From the NCBI GenBank assembly GCA_033439265.1, contig JAVTVX010000012.1, positions 29,830,761 through 29,894,760 on the forward strand: 64,000 nucleotides of DNA, in the 5' to 3' direction. Each line of letters opens with the position of its first letter. Positions within the stretch are counted from its first letter, which is position 1. The translations under genes were made by a program, and so were the position numbers. This document shows, piece by piece, positions 48,301-58,562 of this stretch. The notes below the pieces were generated by a model, which was given only the letters and a program-made list of their open reading frames with translations, had not been told where the DNA came from and ran no database searches. Source of the DNA: Dillenia suffruticosa. Lineage: Eukaryota; Streptophyta; Magnoliopsida; Dilleniales; Dilleniaceae.

Positions 48301-50739
48301 TTGAACCTCATCTTAATGGCAGAAAACAGAATGAAAAAATAAAACACACACACACACACACGAAAATCCACTAAGTCCAGAGGTAGAAAGAGCTATCTGA
48401 TACCTCAGCAACTACCATTGATCGTAGCCTATTAGCAAGAATTGACAATTCATCCGCCACAATGGAAAATGGATCTGTTTGGTCCTGAAAAGCTTTTATG
48501 TATTTCAGTAAGATTCGAAAAGAAGCAACAACTCAAACAACAAGGAGTAAAAAAATATATATATATAGTGCAATTAGAGATCACCTCCAAAGCTTAGTTC
48601 TTACCAAACATTGACATGTTTGTGCATGTAGGGAACAAGAATCAATAAGCTGGGTAAGAAGTTCAACTAATAACATGTATCACACACTTGCACTCAGAAG
48701 ATCAAAAAACTGGGGAATACATCTGTTAATAAAACATAAAGTAGAATTTTGTAACATAGAATCAAAAGAAATTTAATAGTCTAACCTCCACCAAGGAGCT
48801 ATTTTCATGATGCATCTGTTGTCGAAAGCCACCACTAACACCCCAAGAATGGAGTTCTCTGCAGCCCAAAATCTACTAATCACCAGAAATAAAAGAACAA
48901 CACAGAAATAAGTCTGATCTCTAGAAAAACTCCAGCAAATATGAACCATCTAGTAAATACAGCAAACATAGATATAAACTGGCATATGTACAACTTGAAT
49001 TTTTTTTTTATCTTCGCTCCTCATGGAGGGACGAGGGAGGGATTTTTTTAATGATCATCCACAAGACACAACTTTTAATGCAGTGGCCTATTTATCATAA
49101 CTTATTATTCATTCTACTGTCAAGAATAGGTTAATACAGATTCAGGACACACAAATTCATCCCTTGGTCCAACAATTTTAGGAGTCTCAGCGCTCAACAA
49201 CCATTTATCAAAGATGAAGACAAACCCAAATCATTTAGTTATCTGAACCAAGCACCAATTAGCAACAAAATGAGTACTTCAGCCTTGGAAAATCTGATGA
49301 TATATCAGATATTTTTCTAGTATCGCAAGTCAAAATCTAAAACAAGCAAAAAATCTAGTATTGCAAGTAAGAAAATAGAACATCTTTGTGACACTACAGT
49401 GCATTTCAAATATACATGATGCTCTAGTTAATCAGGATGAGAACTTATCCTTTTGCTGCAACTTATGCCAGTTGTCCCAGTCTCTCATTTTCTGCTAATG
49501 CTTAGTGGTGGGTTGACTAAATTAATCACAATCTTCATTAGAGGAATAAAAAACCTCTACTAACAAGCATGTAGATACACACTCAAAAACAATCTTTCTT
49601 TTTTTAATTTACACTATTAATACATCAAGATGTGAACTTTAAATTTACCCAAAACAAAATTAACAAAAAATTAGAAAAATCTAAAATTAACATAACAGGT
49701 CAAGCATCCTCACAAGACTGCTAGTCATAACAAAAAATTCATTCTTTTTTCTTTAACAATGATAGTTCATGTATGAATAACAACAATATCTGGCGGAGGG
49801 AGGTGGGTGCCCAGCGGAGGAGTGCACTCAGAAATTTATTTTTTAAAAATTTTAATGTATAAAATTCTAAAAATTGTAACCCACCCCCCCCCAAAAAAAA
49901 TGATCCACCCCCTAGATATTATATTTATGTCCTGAAATTTCAAGAAGTTTTCCAAATCGTTACTTTTCAAAGAAACAATAATCAAAATCGCCAAATTTGA
50001 AAGATCACAAGGCATGTTACTAGACAATGCATTGTCACATAAAGTGTGGAGATGCGATGACAAACCAAAAGGGCTTTCAACATATTTCAAGCGCTTGTAC
50101 TGTGCCCGCTAAAAAAAAATTTCTAACCCCTCCCGGAGGCTACTATCACTACGAAAAATACACAAAACGTTTACCTAAAACTCAACATAATGCCCTCTCA
50201 GCCTTTATTTATACCATGCAATCCCTTTGGAACAAACTAGCTCAAAGGCAAGAGGAAAAATTACTTATTGAAATACTATAGTCTATGTTGCATGGCCTTA
50301 ATCATTGGCGTTATAATGGGTTGCTGGCTTGTTCATGCAATTCCAATACCACATTCATCGACAACTAAAACGAGTCCAAGCGAAGTTCCTTTGGAGGCTA
50401 CATGCGAAATACTTACGACTCATGAAAAAATTAATCAAAATTGATTAGCTTTTACCCGACCAATTTTCAAATCCACTAACTTGAGCCTAACAAAAACAAA
50501 AAGGAATTCAAATTGATTCACCTCAGCTGTCTAAGTAGCGAAAACCAGGAGACAGAGAGAGATACCTTGACAGTGGATTCAGGAGGAGAGTGGAGGTTAG
50601 AGAAGTTGGGAGTGAGAAGCTGACGCTGACATTGAGAGGTTGATGAAGAAGAAGAAGAAGAAGAGGGAAGGAACCGCCATCGGCAGCGATTGAAGCTGCT
50701 TCTCTGCAGAATCCTAGAAATTCCTCTCCCAATTACCAT
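32648..50739 (-). CDS. SPS3: Mitochondrial long-chain (solanesyl-type) prenyl diphosphate synthase
   Basis: Twelve exons on the minus strand, all with GT/AG borders and matching phase: 50739-50522, 48858-48786, 48484-48404, 48263-48192, 47491-47360, 46477-46391, 43369-43298, 40375-40290, 38839-38707, 38114-38025, 34181-34083, 32827-32648 (stop included). They give 440 aa. Residues 1-58 are Arg/Ser-rich and poor in acids, as in a mitochondrial presequence. The catalytic aspartate motifs are DDVLD at 199-203 and DDVLD at 326-330; Ala194, five residues before the first, fits long-chain synthases. The ends SLSDIRH, GSLPDSDDEDVRRSRRALVD and RVITRTK closely match Arabidopsis At2g34630, first named GPS1 and later assigned as SPS3. 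The enzyme condenses isopentenyl diphosphate onto an allylic primer to make the ubiquinone side chain. The frame is open upstream to an ATG at 50916, so a longer N-terminus is possible. Product chain length is inferred. Confidence 0.93.
34953..36520 (-). mobile_element. L1-type LINE, 5'-truncated, in intron 10 of the prenyltransferase gene
   Basis: The minus strand reads, in order from 36500 downward, TSKRLDGWKGTLLSLGELV ('KRL.GWK...LS.GGR.TL'), LSLSKISVEVA and KIEKLKDFLW ('IPVSVA..IEKLQRDFLW'), VQVGDGSMFSFRRTF ('VGDG..I.FW.D'), WSLDVSGTFSCKVFF ('W.L..SG.FSVKSF') and FSHCSIE plus GRQKMLLHFGDVILQLFFGI (zf-RVT end). The 24-base T-run at 34955-34978 is the poly(A) tail of the minus-strand element. 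Frames change and stops occur, so it is dead. It has the same orientation as the host gene and lies between exons 10 and 11. Confidence 0.75.
37116..37637 (+). repeat. Solo LTR in intron 10, with 5-bp target duplication
   Basis: A 522-bp segment starting TGTTGA and ending TCAATA, flanked by the 5-bp direct repeat CACAT (37111-37115 and 37638-37642). It carries a TATA box (TCTATAAATAGAGGC near 37500) and a poly(A) signal AATAAA (37578-37583) in + orientation, as expected of an LTR, antisense to the host gene. No internal element sequence remains on either side, so it is a solo LTR left by recombination between two LTRs. Near 37325-37430 it contains three tandem 36-37-bp units, each with the inverted pair CCGTTGGGG/CCCCAACGG. 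The superfamily cannot be fixed from the LTR alone. Confidence 0.75.
38185..38482. repeat. Tandem duplication (about 150 bp x 2) in intron 9
   Basis: Two head-to-tail copies: 38185-38336 and 38337-38482. Both start GTGAAGTGTAGTTTTCTTTC and both contain GCAGGAGCATTGCACTCATC and GAGTTGAATGACCTAACTCA. Differences are few (one short insertion, some substitutions), so the duplication is fairly recent. It lies between exons 9 and 10 and does not touch a splice site. Confidence 0.85.
39882..40080. repeat. Tandem duplication (about 102 bp x 2) in intron 8
   Basis: Copies at 39882-39983 and 39984-40080 share TACCACT, AACTATGTTGATAAGTT, TTTGAATTGTGCAAGAAACA, AAAATTCAGAA and CCTTATTATCTTAGATGT. Only a handful of substitutions separate them. 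Confidence 0.85.
41025..41215 (+). mobile_element. Au-type SINE in intron 7
   Basis: It contains GGTTCGAGG (B box), GGAAACAGCCTCTTTGCAAA, AATGCAAGAGACAGGCTGCG, then CCCCCTACCCCCCGCACTAA and GGGAGCACTTACATCGGGTG before a T-run. This is the block order of the plant Au SINE (GGTTCGA...GGAAACAGCCTCT.GCA...AGGCTGCGTA...GGGAGC...CACCGGG). It is antisense to the host gene. Confidence 0.75.
41340..42100 (+). mobile_element. Probable LINE fragment in intron 7
   Basis: The + strand shows QIGGLGIIDVF near 41498 (compare 'GGLGI' in plant LINE ORF2) and KIKDSSNIKAFIWLMVSD near 41655 (compare 'KVKAF.WL......NT.D' of the zf-RVT region), in the right order. The rest is too decayed to place. No tail was found. 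Confidence 0.4.
42151..42596 (-). mobile_element. RTE-type LINE 3' end in intron 7, with 12-bp target duplication
   Basis: The minus strand reads RRPNDTPVRRTENLNIRELE, KHRGKPLKTWMRVIRKDVIV and KMILDRNEWRRKIRTN, matching the C-terminus of plant RTE proteins (RP..APVRR.E.I.......RGRPK..W..VI..D......D..LDR..WR..I). The tail side shows AACAACAAACC and ATAATTTGGGGTCGGCCATT, the common plant RTE 3' end. TTTATCTAATAC occurs on both sides (42139-42150 and 42597-42608). Long AATA/AT microsatellites (about 42220-42380) have grown inside. It is in the same orientation as the host gene. Confidence 0.78.
43437..45761 (+). mobile_element. Small non-autonomous LTR element with captured PRP3-like sequence, in intron 6
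   Basis: Direct repeats at 43437 to about 43880 and 45365 to about 45760 share ordered blocks (GATATCATCAGAAAGAA, ATGATTTTAGGAG, GGAGTATGATC, AATTCTCATAAAAGTAG). TATA-like and AATAAA-like sequences lie in + orientation, and a purine tract (GAGGAGAG) precedes the right repeat. The 1.5-kb interior has coiled-coil-like segments at both ends (MENSTKWLNWMERFMREYE; EQEFLGQWAALCQEIEGAK) and a middle part resembling the host splicing protein PRP3. No protease, RT or integrase is present. LTR divergence of roughly one in five suggests an old insertion. The element is broken in several places. The ends are uncertain by about 10 bp; the flanks ACTAT/ACTAC could be the target repeat. It is antisense to the host gene. 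Confidence 0.7.
44210..44925 (+). pseudogene. Captured fragment resembling U4/U6 snRNP protein PRP3 (RDM16)
   Basis: This is the central part of the LTR element. Separate segments read SLSLDALAKAQKK, MQKELAEKLKKIPLLNKGA, LKNIPNIEAVEHTKELASKM, FRQDPEFAPLINMFPGQL and LHLDALVWEVDEHGNVINV. The order and wording match the middle of plant PRP3, a core U4/U6 snRNP component of the spliceosome (RDM16 in Arabidopsis). The conserved PRP3 core that follows 'DEHGNV' is absent; different, coiled-coil sequence begins there. No introns are visible, which would fit capture from RNA. The copy is broken and cannot make PRP3. It is sense relative to the element. Identification is from memory of the family, without a search. 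Confidence 0.65.
47185..47240 (+). repeat. Short RTE 3'-end remnant in intron 5
   Basis: AAGCCTTTATCCCAACTTAG, TTGGGGCTGGCTATATGAAC is the conserved tail motif of plant RTE LINEs and their derived SINEs (GCCTTATCCCAACTAAGTGGGGTCGGCTACATGAA). Only this piece remains. Confidence 0.5.
48859..50521. other. Intron 1 of the prenyltransferase gene, no identified insert
   Basis: The distal part (about 49790-50150) is GC-richer, with C-runs (49884-49893) and CTCCCGGAGG near 50130, and looks like inserted sequence, but I could not assign a family on either strand. Confidence 0.35.
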
Positions 50740-51614
50740 CTCTCTCTCGCTTACAAATATTCTCAAATCAACAACGATCTCGTTTGAGTCGATGAAGAGC
50801 CCTAAAGTGAATTGAGGGACGTCGGCTTCACCGTTTGTATGGGGATACTTTCTTATTAACGACCCACTTTTCAAAACCGCAAGACGAAGCCTAACCTCGA
50901 CCACACGTGCCCCCAAATTTCACACCCCCGCGCCGGCAGCGCATGCCCCCTCAAAACCCCTTTCCAATCCCCTTTTTGGGGCTTACCCTTTTTAAAACGA
51001 AAATGGTTTTTTTTCTTTTTGGGGGATAAAATGAGAATATTAATCAGAACATGTGTAACAAAGCATTCTTGCAAATGCATATTTGCAATTGCCGTATTGT
51101 TATTAAATTTTAATCAAATATGTTATTTGGAATGGTCAAATTCATTTTTGCAAAGAGCATCTTCAATGATCGAGGTGTCTAAATCATATGATTATCATGG
51201 AGGGACCCTCCAAATAACACTCTTTGCACTTCTCTCATGACCTTTTTCAAAATTGATCGTCAAATGATTTTATTTGTCTTTCACTTATACTCTAACGATT
51301 GAATATTATATCATAATCAAACTAAAAGTTTCCATAAGCATTACCTTAAAGCGAGTCTTTCAATCCAATATGCAAGAGTAGGTCGACAAGGCAAGGATCC
51401 ATCTTATTTTCAAACAATTGCTTTCCCTCGCAAGGATATAAAAGGATAAAATAACTTTTATTGATGAGATTCGTACCAATCCACACCCCAGAAAAGATTT
51501 ATGTTGAAAAAATCGGAAATGGTATTGAGAAAATGAATAAAAAGTTATCATTTTGGGAGATATGAAAATTGAATTCTAAAAAATTTTGAAAACTATATTA
51601 TTTTGTTTTTAGAG
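50740..51614 (-). promoter_or_regulatory. Upstream region of the prenyltransferase gene
   Basis: This sequence lies between the start codon (50739) and the nearest LTR end (51615). The proximal 200 bases are relatively GC-rich (GCGCCGGCAGCGCATGCCCC at about 50930-50950) and no clear TATA box is visible, as in many housekeeping genes. The promoter and 5' leader should lie here. The reading frame stays open up to an ATG at 50916, so the leader and a longer presequence cannot be told apart by eye. Confidence 0.45.
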
Positions 51615-51769
51615 TGTTAGGCGCCTATGAAAGCAACTTAAAAGGGGATTAATAGATTTCTACAATAATTTTTTGTACTAATTTTGGATTTAAACAGTTT
51701 TTAATGGTTTTACGTATAAATAGAACAAGGTGAAGGTAGAAAAAATTTGAACCAAGGCACAAAAGGTTT

Positions 51770-52204
51770 TGATGGAATTAATGTTTACATGGAGCATTTT
51801 TTCATGTATGGAAAATGAGAATTATCCCACTTTCCATATCCAAAAAATGGTAATGGAAATAATTTGAATTTCCTTCCTTTTGTGGTTACAAAGGAATAAG
51901 GAAACTAGGGCAAAAATCCTAAGGAACCCACTATTGTGGGTGATGACACAAGAGAGGAAAAAATATCTCCTTGAGAGTGAGAGTTACAGAAAAAATTTTT
52001 GCGTAGAGAATTTTTGTCGTGGTGCTGTGGTGATAGTTCGATTTTCGTAGCTATCATCCCGATGATGAGGTCATTCCATCAAGACTCATGGCTCCATGGA
52101 TTTTCTATGATCTACTCATTGGGGTATACCCGAAAAATCTAGAGTTTTATGATTCCGAAAATTTTATCGCGCTTCCGCATGTGTATGTGCATATAAATCC
52201 AATA
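51770..52204 (+). repeat. 5' LTR of copia element B
   Basis: Direct repeat of 58563-59019; shared blocks include TACTTTCCATATCCAAAAAA (with CACTTTCC here), TTGTGGTTACAAAGGAATAA and TTATCGCGCTTCCGCATGTG against TTGTCACGCTTCCGCATGTG. Confidence 0.88.
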
Positions 52205-52639
52205 TTGATATCAAAACGAGTGGTTGGATTTATTAAATAATTTTTTTGGAATATTTTTCGGGTATAAAAATATGAGGTTGAAAATTTGGGGTTCATATCA
52301 TAAATGAGTTCCGTGAATCTGAATATATCGTGACGTTACCCATGTCACGTAGATCATGAATATATTTTTTTCGGAATTTTTGGAGTACGTTTTGACCATT
52401 AAAATTGATACCAAAGTTTTCGGTCCAAAAGATGTCCAAAACTTAAAACCCTAGATATGTTTGTGTAGATCGATTTTTGATCTAAATAAATGGTATATTT
52501 GTGTTCCATGTGCATTGATCTGCGTTTTGATATGCATTTTGTGATGAGTCGTTATCGAAAAGTTGATTTTCTGACGAGACTGCGGAAGGCAAAAATTTTG
52601 GATATTTATTTCACCAAGATTAGGGCGTAAATATCCTAA

Positions 52640-53230
52640 AATACGAGTCAAGAATGTTTTTGGGAATTCCAAATAAATTTTTCGATCAAAATCGTCTTAA
52701 AAAAAAGGCAAAAATGGGTTTTCGGAGAACTGGGTTGAAAAACCTGGTTGCAAGCCTGTTGGGTGAGAAAGAAGGCATCCACACCCGCGGGCACGTGAAA
52801 AGCACGGGCGGAGAGGCACATCACACTACAGCAAACAGGCGCGAGCAATCACGCGTAAGTCAGGGACCTAGATCGGGTCGGAGCCAGACCTGCTTCGACC
52901 CGCTTATCGACACGGTCGGGTCAGGGGTCAAACCCGTTGACCGACAAGTCATGTCAGACCCTAACCCATTGATCGACCCATGCCTGACCAGATCTATGAC
53001 CTGGCTGACATGGCTCGAGCGTGAAGGAGCGTAAGCCTCGCGCCGTAAGTGGGCGCATGTGGGCTGAGCCGCGCACCACTAGTGGGCGCTTGTGGGCTGA
53101 GCCGCGCCAAGCGCGTGTAAGTTGCGTGACGTGTTTGGCACGTGAGCCAAGCTCCTACTGGCGTGTGGAGGGGCATGGCAGGGCTTGCAGACGCACTGGC
53201 AGAGCGTAGCGGCGCGTGGGGACCTTGACG
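52640..53230 (+). repeat. GC-rich leader of copia element B with internal tandem repeat
   Basis: This untranslated region between primer site and gag is much GC-richer than the rest of the window. Near 53043-53110 a unit of about 33 bp (AGTGGGCGCATGTGGGCTGA then GCCGCGC) occurs twice in tandem with small changes. Several GGGTCGG/CGACCC palindromic pieces lie at 52875-52990, suggesting a structured RNA leader. Confidence 0.55.
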
Positions 53231-56200
53231 GCGCGTCAGGTCGTCCAAAATTGAATTTTTTTTAATTTTCTGAGGGTCATATGTCAATATTTGTGACTAT
53301 TTATGGGATTTTGTGAGTCGAATCCAAGTTCGGATGGTGAGATGAGATCCCGGGTTGTGGTGTGTGGTATCCGTTGACCCATACGCTCGTTTTGGGGTCA
53401 ATACTTGAATTATTTTGGATTTGTTGATTCATAGGGTGCACGAAATTGTGAGAATAAATATTATTAGTAACTAACGTCTCTTTTTCTGCGTAACAGAGAC
53501 TATAGCTGCGACGAGAAGTAGCGTACTTGATCTCGTTAATGGAGACAAACTGAACGGTGATAACTATAAGATTTGGTACCGTAAAGTTCAGTTTGTCTCC
53601 AAGGAATAGGACTTAGCGGAGGTCCTACTTCACGAGATGACAAACCTGGGGTGGGTGATACGCCTCAGGCGAAACTGGATGAGGAGGCGTATTGTGTATG
53701 AAAAAGGAAGAACGGCTAAGTTAAGGCAATCCTCTTTAACAGCATACACGATGATCTGATTCCAGTGTATGAGTAATATCCTTCTGCGATGTCGGTTTGG
53801 AATGCTCTTAGAAAGTACCTTGGCTCCCGGTTAGCTCTTAAGCTGAGTATGCTGAACTATAGGTTTATCTCCTATAAGAAGAAGTCTGATCATACTATGA
53901 ACAGTATCTAATGCATATGTTGAGTGTGATCGCTTCTCTAAAGAACATAGAGAGCCGATATCTGATGAGTTTCAGGTGCTGAGGGTGATCTAGTCATTGC
54001 TTGACTCCTGCGATGTGGTAAAGACTTATCTCACGCACATTGAGAGTATTTGTACTTTCATGGACGTGTGTAGGTATTATGACCTCAAGGAGGAGTGCCA
54101 AGAGGTGACTAGGTCTATTTCTGGTCATGCCTATGTGGCGGAGTCAAGTAAAGGCTCCAAGGGCGTAAGCGTAAATGGAGCAGGCATGATAGGAAACCTA
54201 GCCAAGCTAAGAAGAAGCTATCAGTGAAAACCAAGGATAGAGGACAGAAACAGAAGAAGAAGGAGCTCGACAAGAGCAAAGTCCGATGCTACGTTTGTGG
54301 CAAATCTGGGTATTTCGCTCACGAGTGTGGTGAGCAAAAGACTCAGGAGCGACCGACCATGTAGTTCGGAATATGAGCATATATGCAGAGTTTCGTTGAT
54401 TGAGTCCCCAAGCGAGAAGGCTGTATGTGGGGAATGGAGCATTAGTAGTTCTAAAAGGGATTGGTACATACAAACTGATTCTACGAAATAAGCAAATCCT
54501 GTACATACATGATGTATTGTATGCACCCGAGATTTGGCGGAATCTCGTTTCTGTCATTTGTTTAGATCGCTTAGGATATTCTATTCAGTTTAAAAACTTG
54601 ATTGTTTTGATTTTGTACGATAATTCTTTGATATGTACTGGTTTGATCTATGATAGACTTTATGCGTTGGATATGGTTTTCTGTAATAATATTTCTGATT
54701 TATCTTATATTGTCTATACATCTGATAGCGTAGTTGATGATGTTTCTGTTTGGCATAGTAGACTTGGCCACATAGGGTAAAAGAAAATGAACCGATTAGC
54801 TACGAGTGGCCTGTTGGACCCGCTAACTCGGGTTGAGTTGCTCTATGTGAATTTTGTCTAACTAGTAAAGCGATGAGGAAACCATTTGGAAAGGCAATGA
54901 GGGCTGGGATCCCATTGCAGCTAATCCACTCTGATATTTGTGGGCCTATGAATGTGAGAGCCTGAAACAGAACCATGTATTTTATTATGTTCATAGATAA
55001 TTACACGCGTTTCAGTTACGTATACCTAATCTCGCACAAGTCTGAGACATTAGATTGCTTTAAGAGGTTTATCAGCGAAGTTCAAAATCAGTTAAACTTG
55101 AGAGTCAAGACTTTCAAAACTGATCAAGGACGCGAGTATTTATTTGAGGAGTTTAAAGAGATCTATTTCAAGAAGGGTATTACGAGACAGTTGACTGTTC
55201 TTGCTATTTCCTAGTAAAATGGGGTAGCCGAGAGGAGGAACATAACTTTGTTTGAAATGGTGAGATCGATGATGGCGTAGGCCAATTTAGCTATCTCTCA
55301 TTGAGGAGATGCATTGTTGACTGCTGCCTACGTTCTCAACCGTATTCTAACGAAATCCGTAGTCAGTACCCCATACGAGTTTTGGATAGAGAGCCAGCTT
55401 GACCTTGGCCATTTGAGGCCATAAGGTAGTGCCGCATACGTTCACAATTCTTCGTACCCACACGGCAAGTTAGGCCTGCAAGAAAAAAAGTATATCATCA
55501 TAAGGTACTCCGAATATTCTAAGGGACATGTGTTCTTAGGAGAAAGTACGGATGGCACGATCTCTATGATCGAATTTCGTAATACTATTTTCCTAGAAAA
55601 TGATTTCCCTAAAAGATGCGAAATCGATCAGGACTTCACCTTTTATGAGATGGGTGAGCCTAACGGCCCAATTGAGCCCAGCGGTGGGACCCAAGAGCCT
55701 GTAACGGATCTTGTTCCTATGGGAGTGGTCCAGCTAGAGGTAAGGAGGTTCCATCTCCTCGTAGGAGTAGTCGGGGACATATACCCCGACGTCGTTTTCC
55801 AATTAAATGAGATCCTTATCGTAACTCTCGAGAATGATGAGGAATCTCGAACCTTTCAGGAGGCTCTCGAGAGTCCTATGAAGGACCAATGGCTAGAGGC
55901 CATGAAGGAGGAGATAAAATCTATGAGAATCAATGGGGTTTGGGATCTAGTTGACCAATCTGAGGATAAAAAGGCGATTGAGAACAAATGATTTCTCAAA
56001 ATCAAAAGAAAGATCGACGGATCGGTAGACAGATACAAGACCCGTCTAGTAGCCAAGGGTTACATCATATAAGGGGCATTGACTACGATGAGACTTTCTT
56101 CCCGGTAGTCAAATTCACATCGATCTGTTTACTCTTGGCAATTGTCGCAAGTATGGATCTAGAATTGTATTATATGGATGTAAAAACCGCTTTTCTTAAT

Positions 56201-58562
56201 GGGAATCTGAATGAGGAAATCTAAATGGAGCAACCCTGAGGGTTTTTTTTAGTGGGTCATGAGGATAAGGTTTGTCGACTTCGAAAGTCGATATATGGAC
56301 TAAAACAATCATCTAAGCAGGGTACCTAAGATTTCACGAGGAGGTAATGTCTTATGGTTTTACTATAATTGAAGAGAATCATTGTATCTATCTAATACGA
56401 TCTGATGACTCTTTTATGATCTTATCCCTATATGTGGACGATATAATATTGGTCGGGAACAATATTGAGTATTTGATGACAATCAAGACATGGTTGTCAT
56501 TGAGTTTCGACACGAAAGATATAGGTGAAGTTGAGTTCAACCTTAAAGTTAAGATCTAGAGGGATTGCTCGAGACGAATGTTGGCTCTTTCATAAGAGAC
56601 CTACATTAGGAAGATACTCGAGCGCTTGGAGATAAGTGATTATAATCCCATAGATACTCCAATCGCCAAGTGTGATGGCCTGAATTTTGAGATGTACCCG
56701 AAATCTCATGAAAAAATAAGGGAGATGAGTAAAATCCATTATTTCAGTGTAGTGGGAAGTCTGATGTACGCGATATTGTGTACACAACCAGACATATGTT
56801 ATGTAGTCGGTCTGGTGAGTAGATATCAATCAAATTTTAGAAGGGGTTATTGAAGAGTAGTGAAAAGAATTTGTAGATATATCAAGGGAACTGCGAGCTA
56901 TTTCTTGTGCTATGGGGGAGGTGAGTTGCCTCTTGTGGGATATTCAGATGCCGATTAGGGCGGTGATCTGGATAAACGCAAATCAACGTCAGGTTTTGTC
57001 TTCTTGCTCAATGGTGGTGTCATTTCTAAGAGCAGCAAGAAGCAAACCTTTGTAACTCTATTTACGATGGACGCTAAGTTCGTGGTTTGCTCAGTCGCAG
57101 TTTAGGAGAGTGTTTGACTCCAAAAACTATTAAATGACTTAGGCGTTGTGGCTGATAGTTGGAGACTGTTGATAATCTACTGTGATAATCAGACCGCTAT
57201 CGCCTACATTCGAGACTCTAAGTATCATAGTAGAATCAAACACATTGACACCAGATATAATTTTGTTAGAGACATCATCGAGAAGAGTGAAATGACCGTC
57301 AAGTACATTTCGACACACAGCATGATGGCTGACCCTTTCACCAAATCTATCGCTAGAAACTTATTTGTAACACATAGAAAGTCATTGGATTTGGAGATAT
57401 TTTGATATTTCTCATCTTGTATTGAATTGATGATGTGATATTTATTACATTTATATATGATTTTGTGCATTATTCAGTCACACTTGTGTTATTATTTTAT
57501 TTCTTAAATAATGCATATGTTTTTAGATCAGATATGCTTTGATGTGATAAAAGATACGTCAGGCAGACGAGATCGACTCTCTCACATGAGTGACCACCTC
57601 CGGCTTTGACTGAGCGGAGATGAGACGGTTTCTAATTGTAAGAGACATTGAGAGTGGCTCTATTAGAACATAAATCACTATGATATGTGTTCAGGATGAG
57701 ATTATTAGGGATATGACCGACATGGAAATACCCACATTCATATTGCCTGTGAGTAATCAGATTTGAGATCTCGGATATCACATGCGATAGTGATATTGTC
57801 TCTGAGACACTCTCTCTAAGATTTCTGAGTAAAATCTTATGTGTAGACCGAGTCTCGTATCTATACAGTGTTAGAGAAATCTGACATATGCCCTTTTGAG
57901 GAATGATGGATTAACACTGTGACACGCGTTTCATACCGTGTGTGATAGACGATTAAGTATAGTAGGAGCTATTATATAAGACGATGATCTAATCATGATC
58001 CCCGTTCCCACTATGTGAGATCTGAGATCCATTGGGTGGGATCTCTGGTACCTTTATTTTACTTTCGGCTGTCTCTAGAAGTCTCGATTCAGTATTTGTT
58101 ATTTTAGTCTGTTTACCTATGGTCTGAAAGATAAATTGAGGTCTAAGGGGTAGGTTTAGGAAAGCAGTTGAGTTAAGACCGATAGATTCTAGTTTGGGAA
58201 AGGAAGATCAATCTACATTAAATCATTATGTTGTCTTCACCAATCGGTTTGTTACGTTTGTCCACGTTGGGATACGAGCGTAATAGTGAATACACTTTTG
58301 AGCAAATATTGGGGATCACTTTCGATGAGAAAAGTGGCTTGATGGATGTAATTGTGGTGAGTTTGGAGTATAGCGAGACTTTTTCACACTAACGGTGACT
58401 CCTCAATCGTCCTAACATGTGTATCGAGAAGTTTTTGCTTGCAGGTGTACTCGTTAGTCACACGATACCAATCCTGTATGAAAATCTAGCAGGGTGATAT
58501 AGGATATCGCATGAGTTATGATCTCATGACGGACAAAAATACTCTCGTGTGTAAGTAGGAGA

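Noticed and set aside
52994-53287. Ala/Ser/Pro-rich minus-strand frame in the copia leader
   Set aside because: It arises from the GC-rich repeat; the element's orientation and domains are on the + strand.
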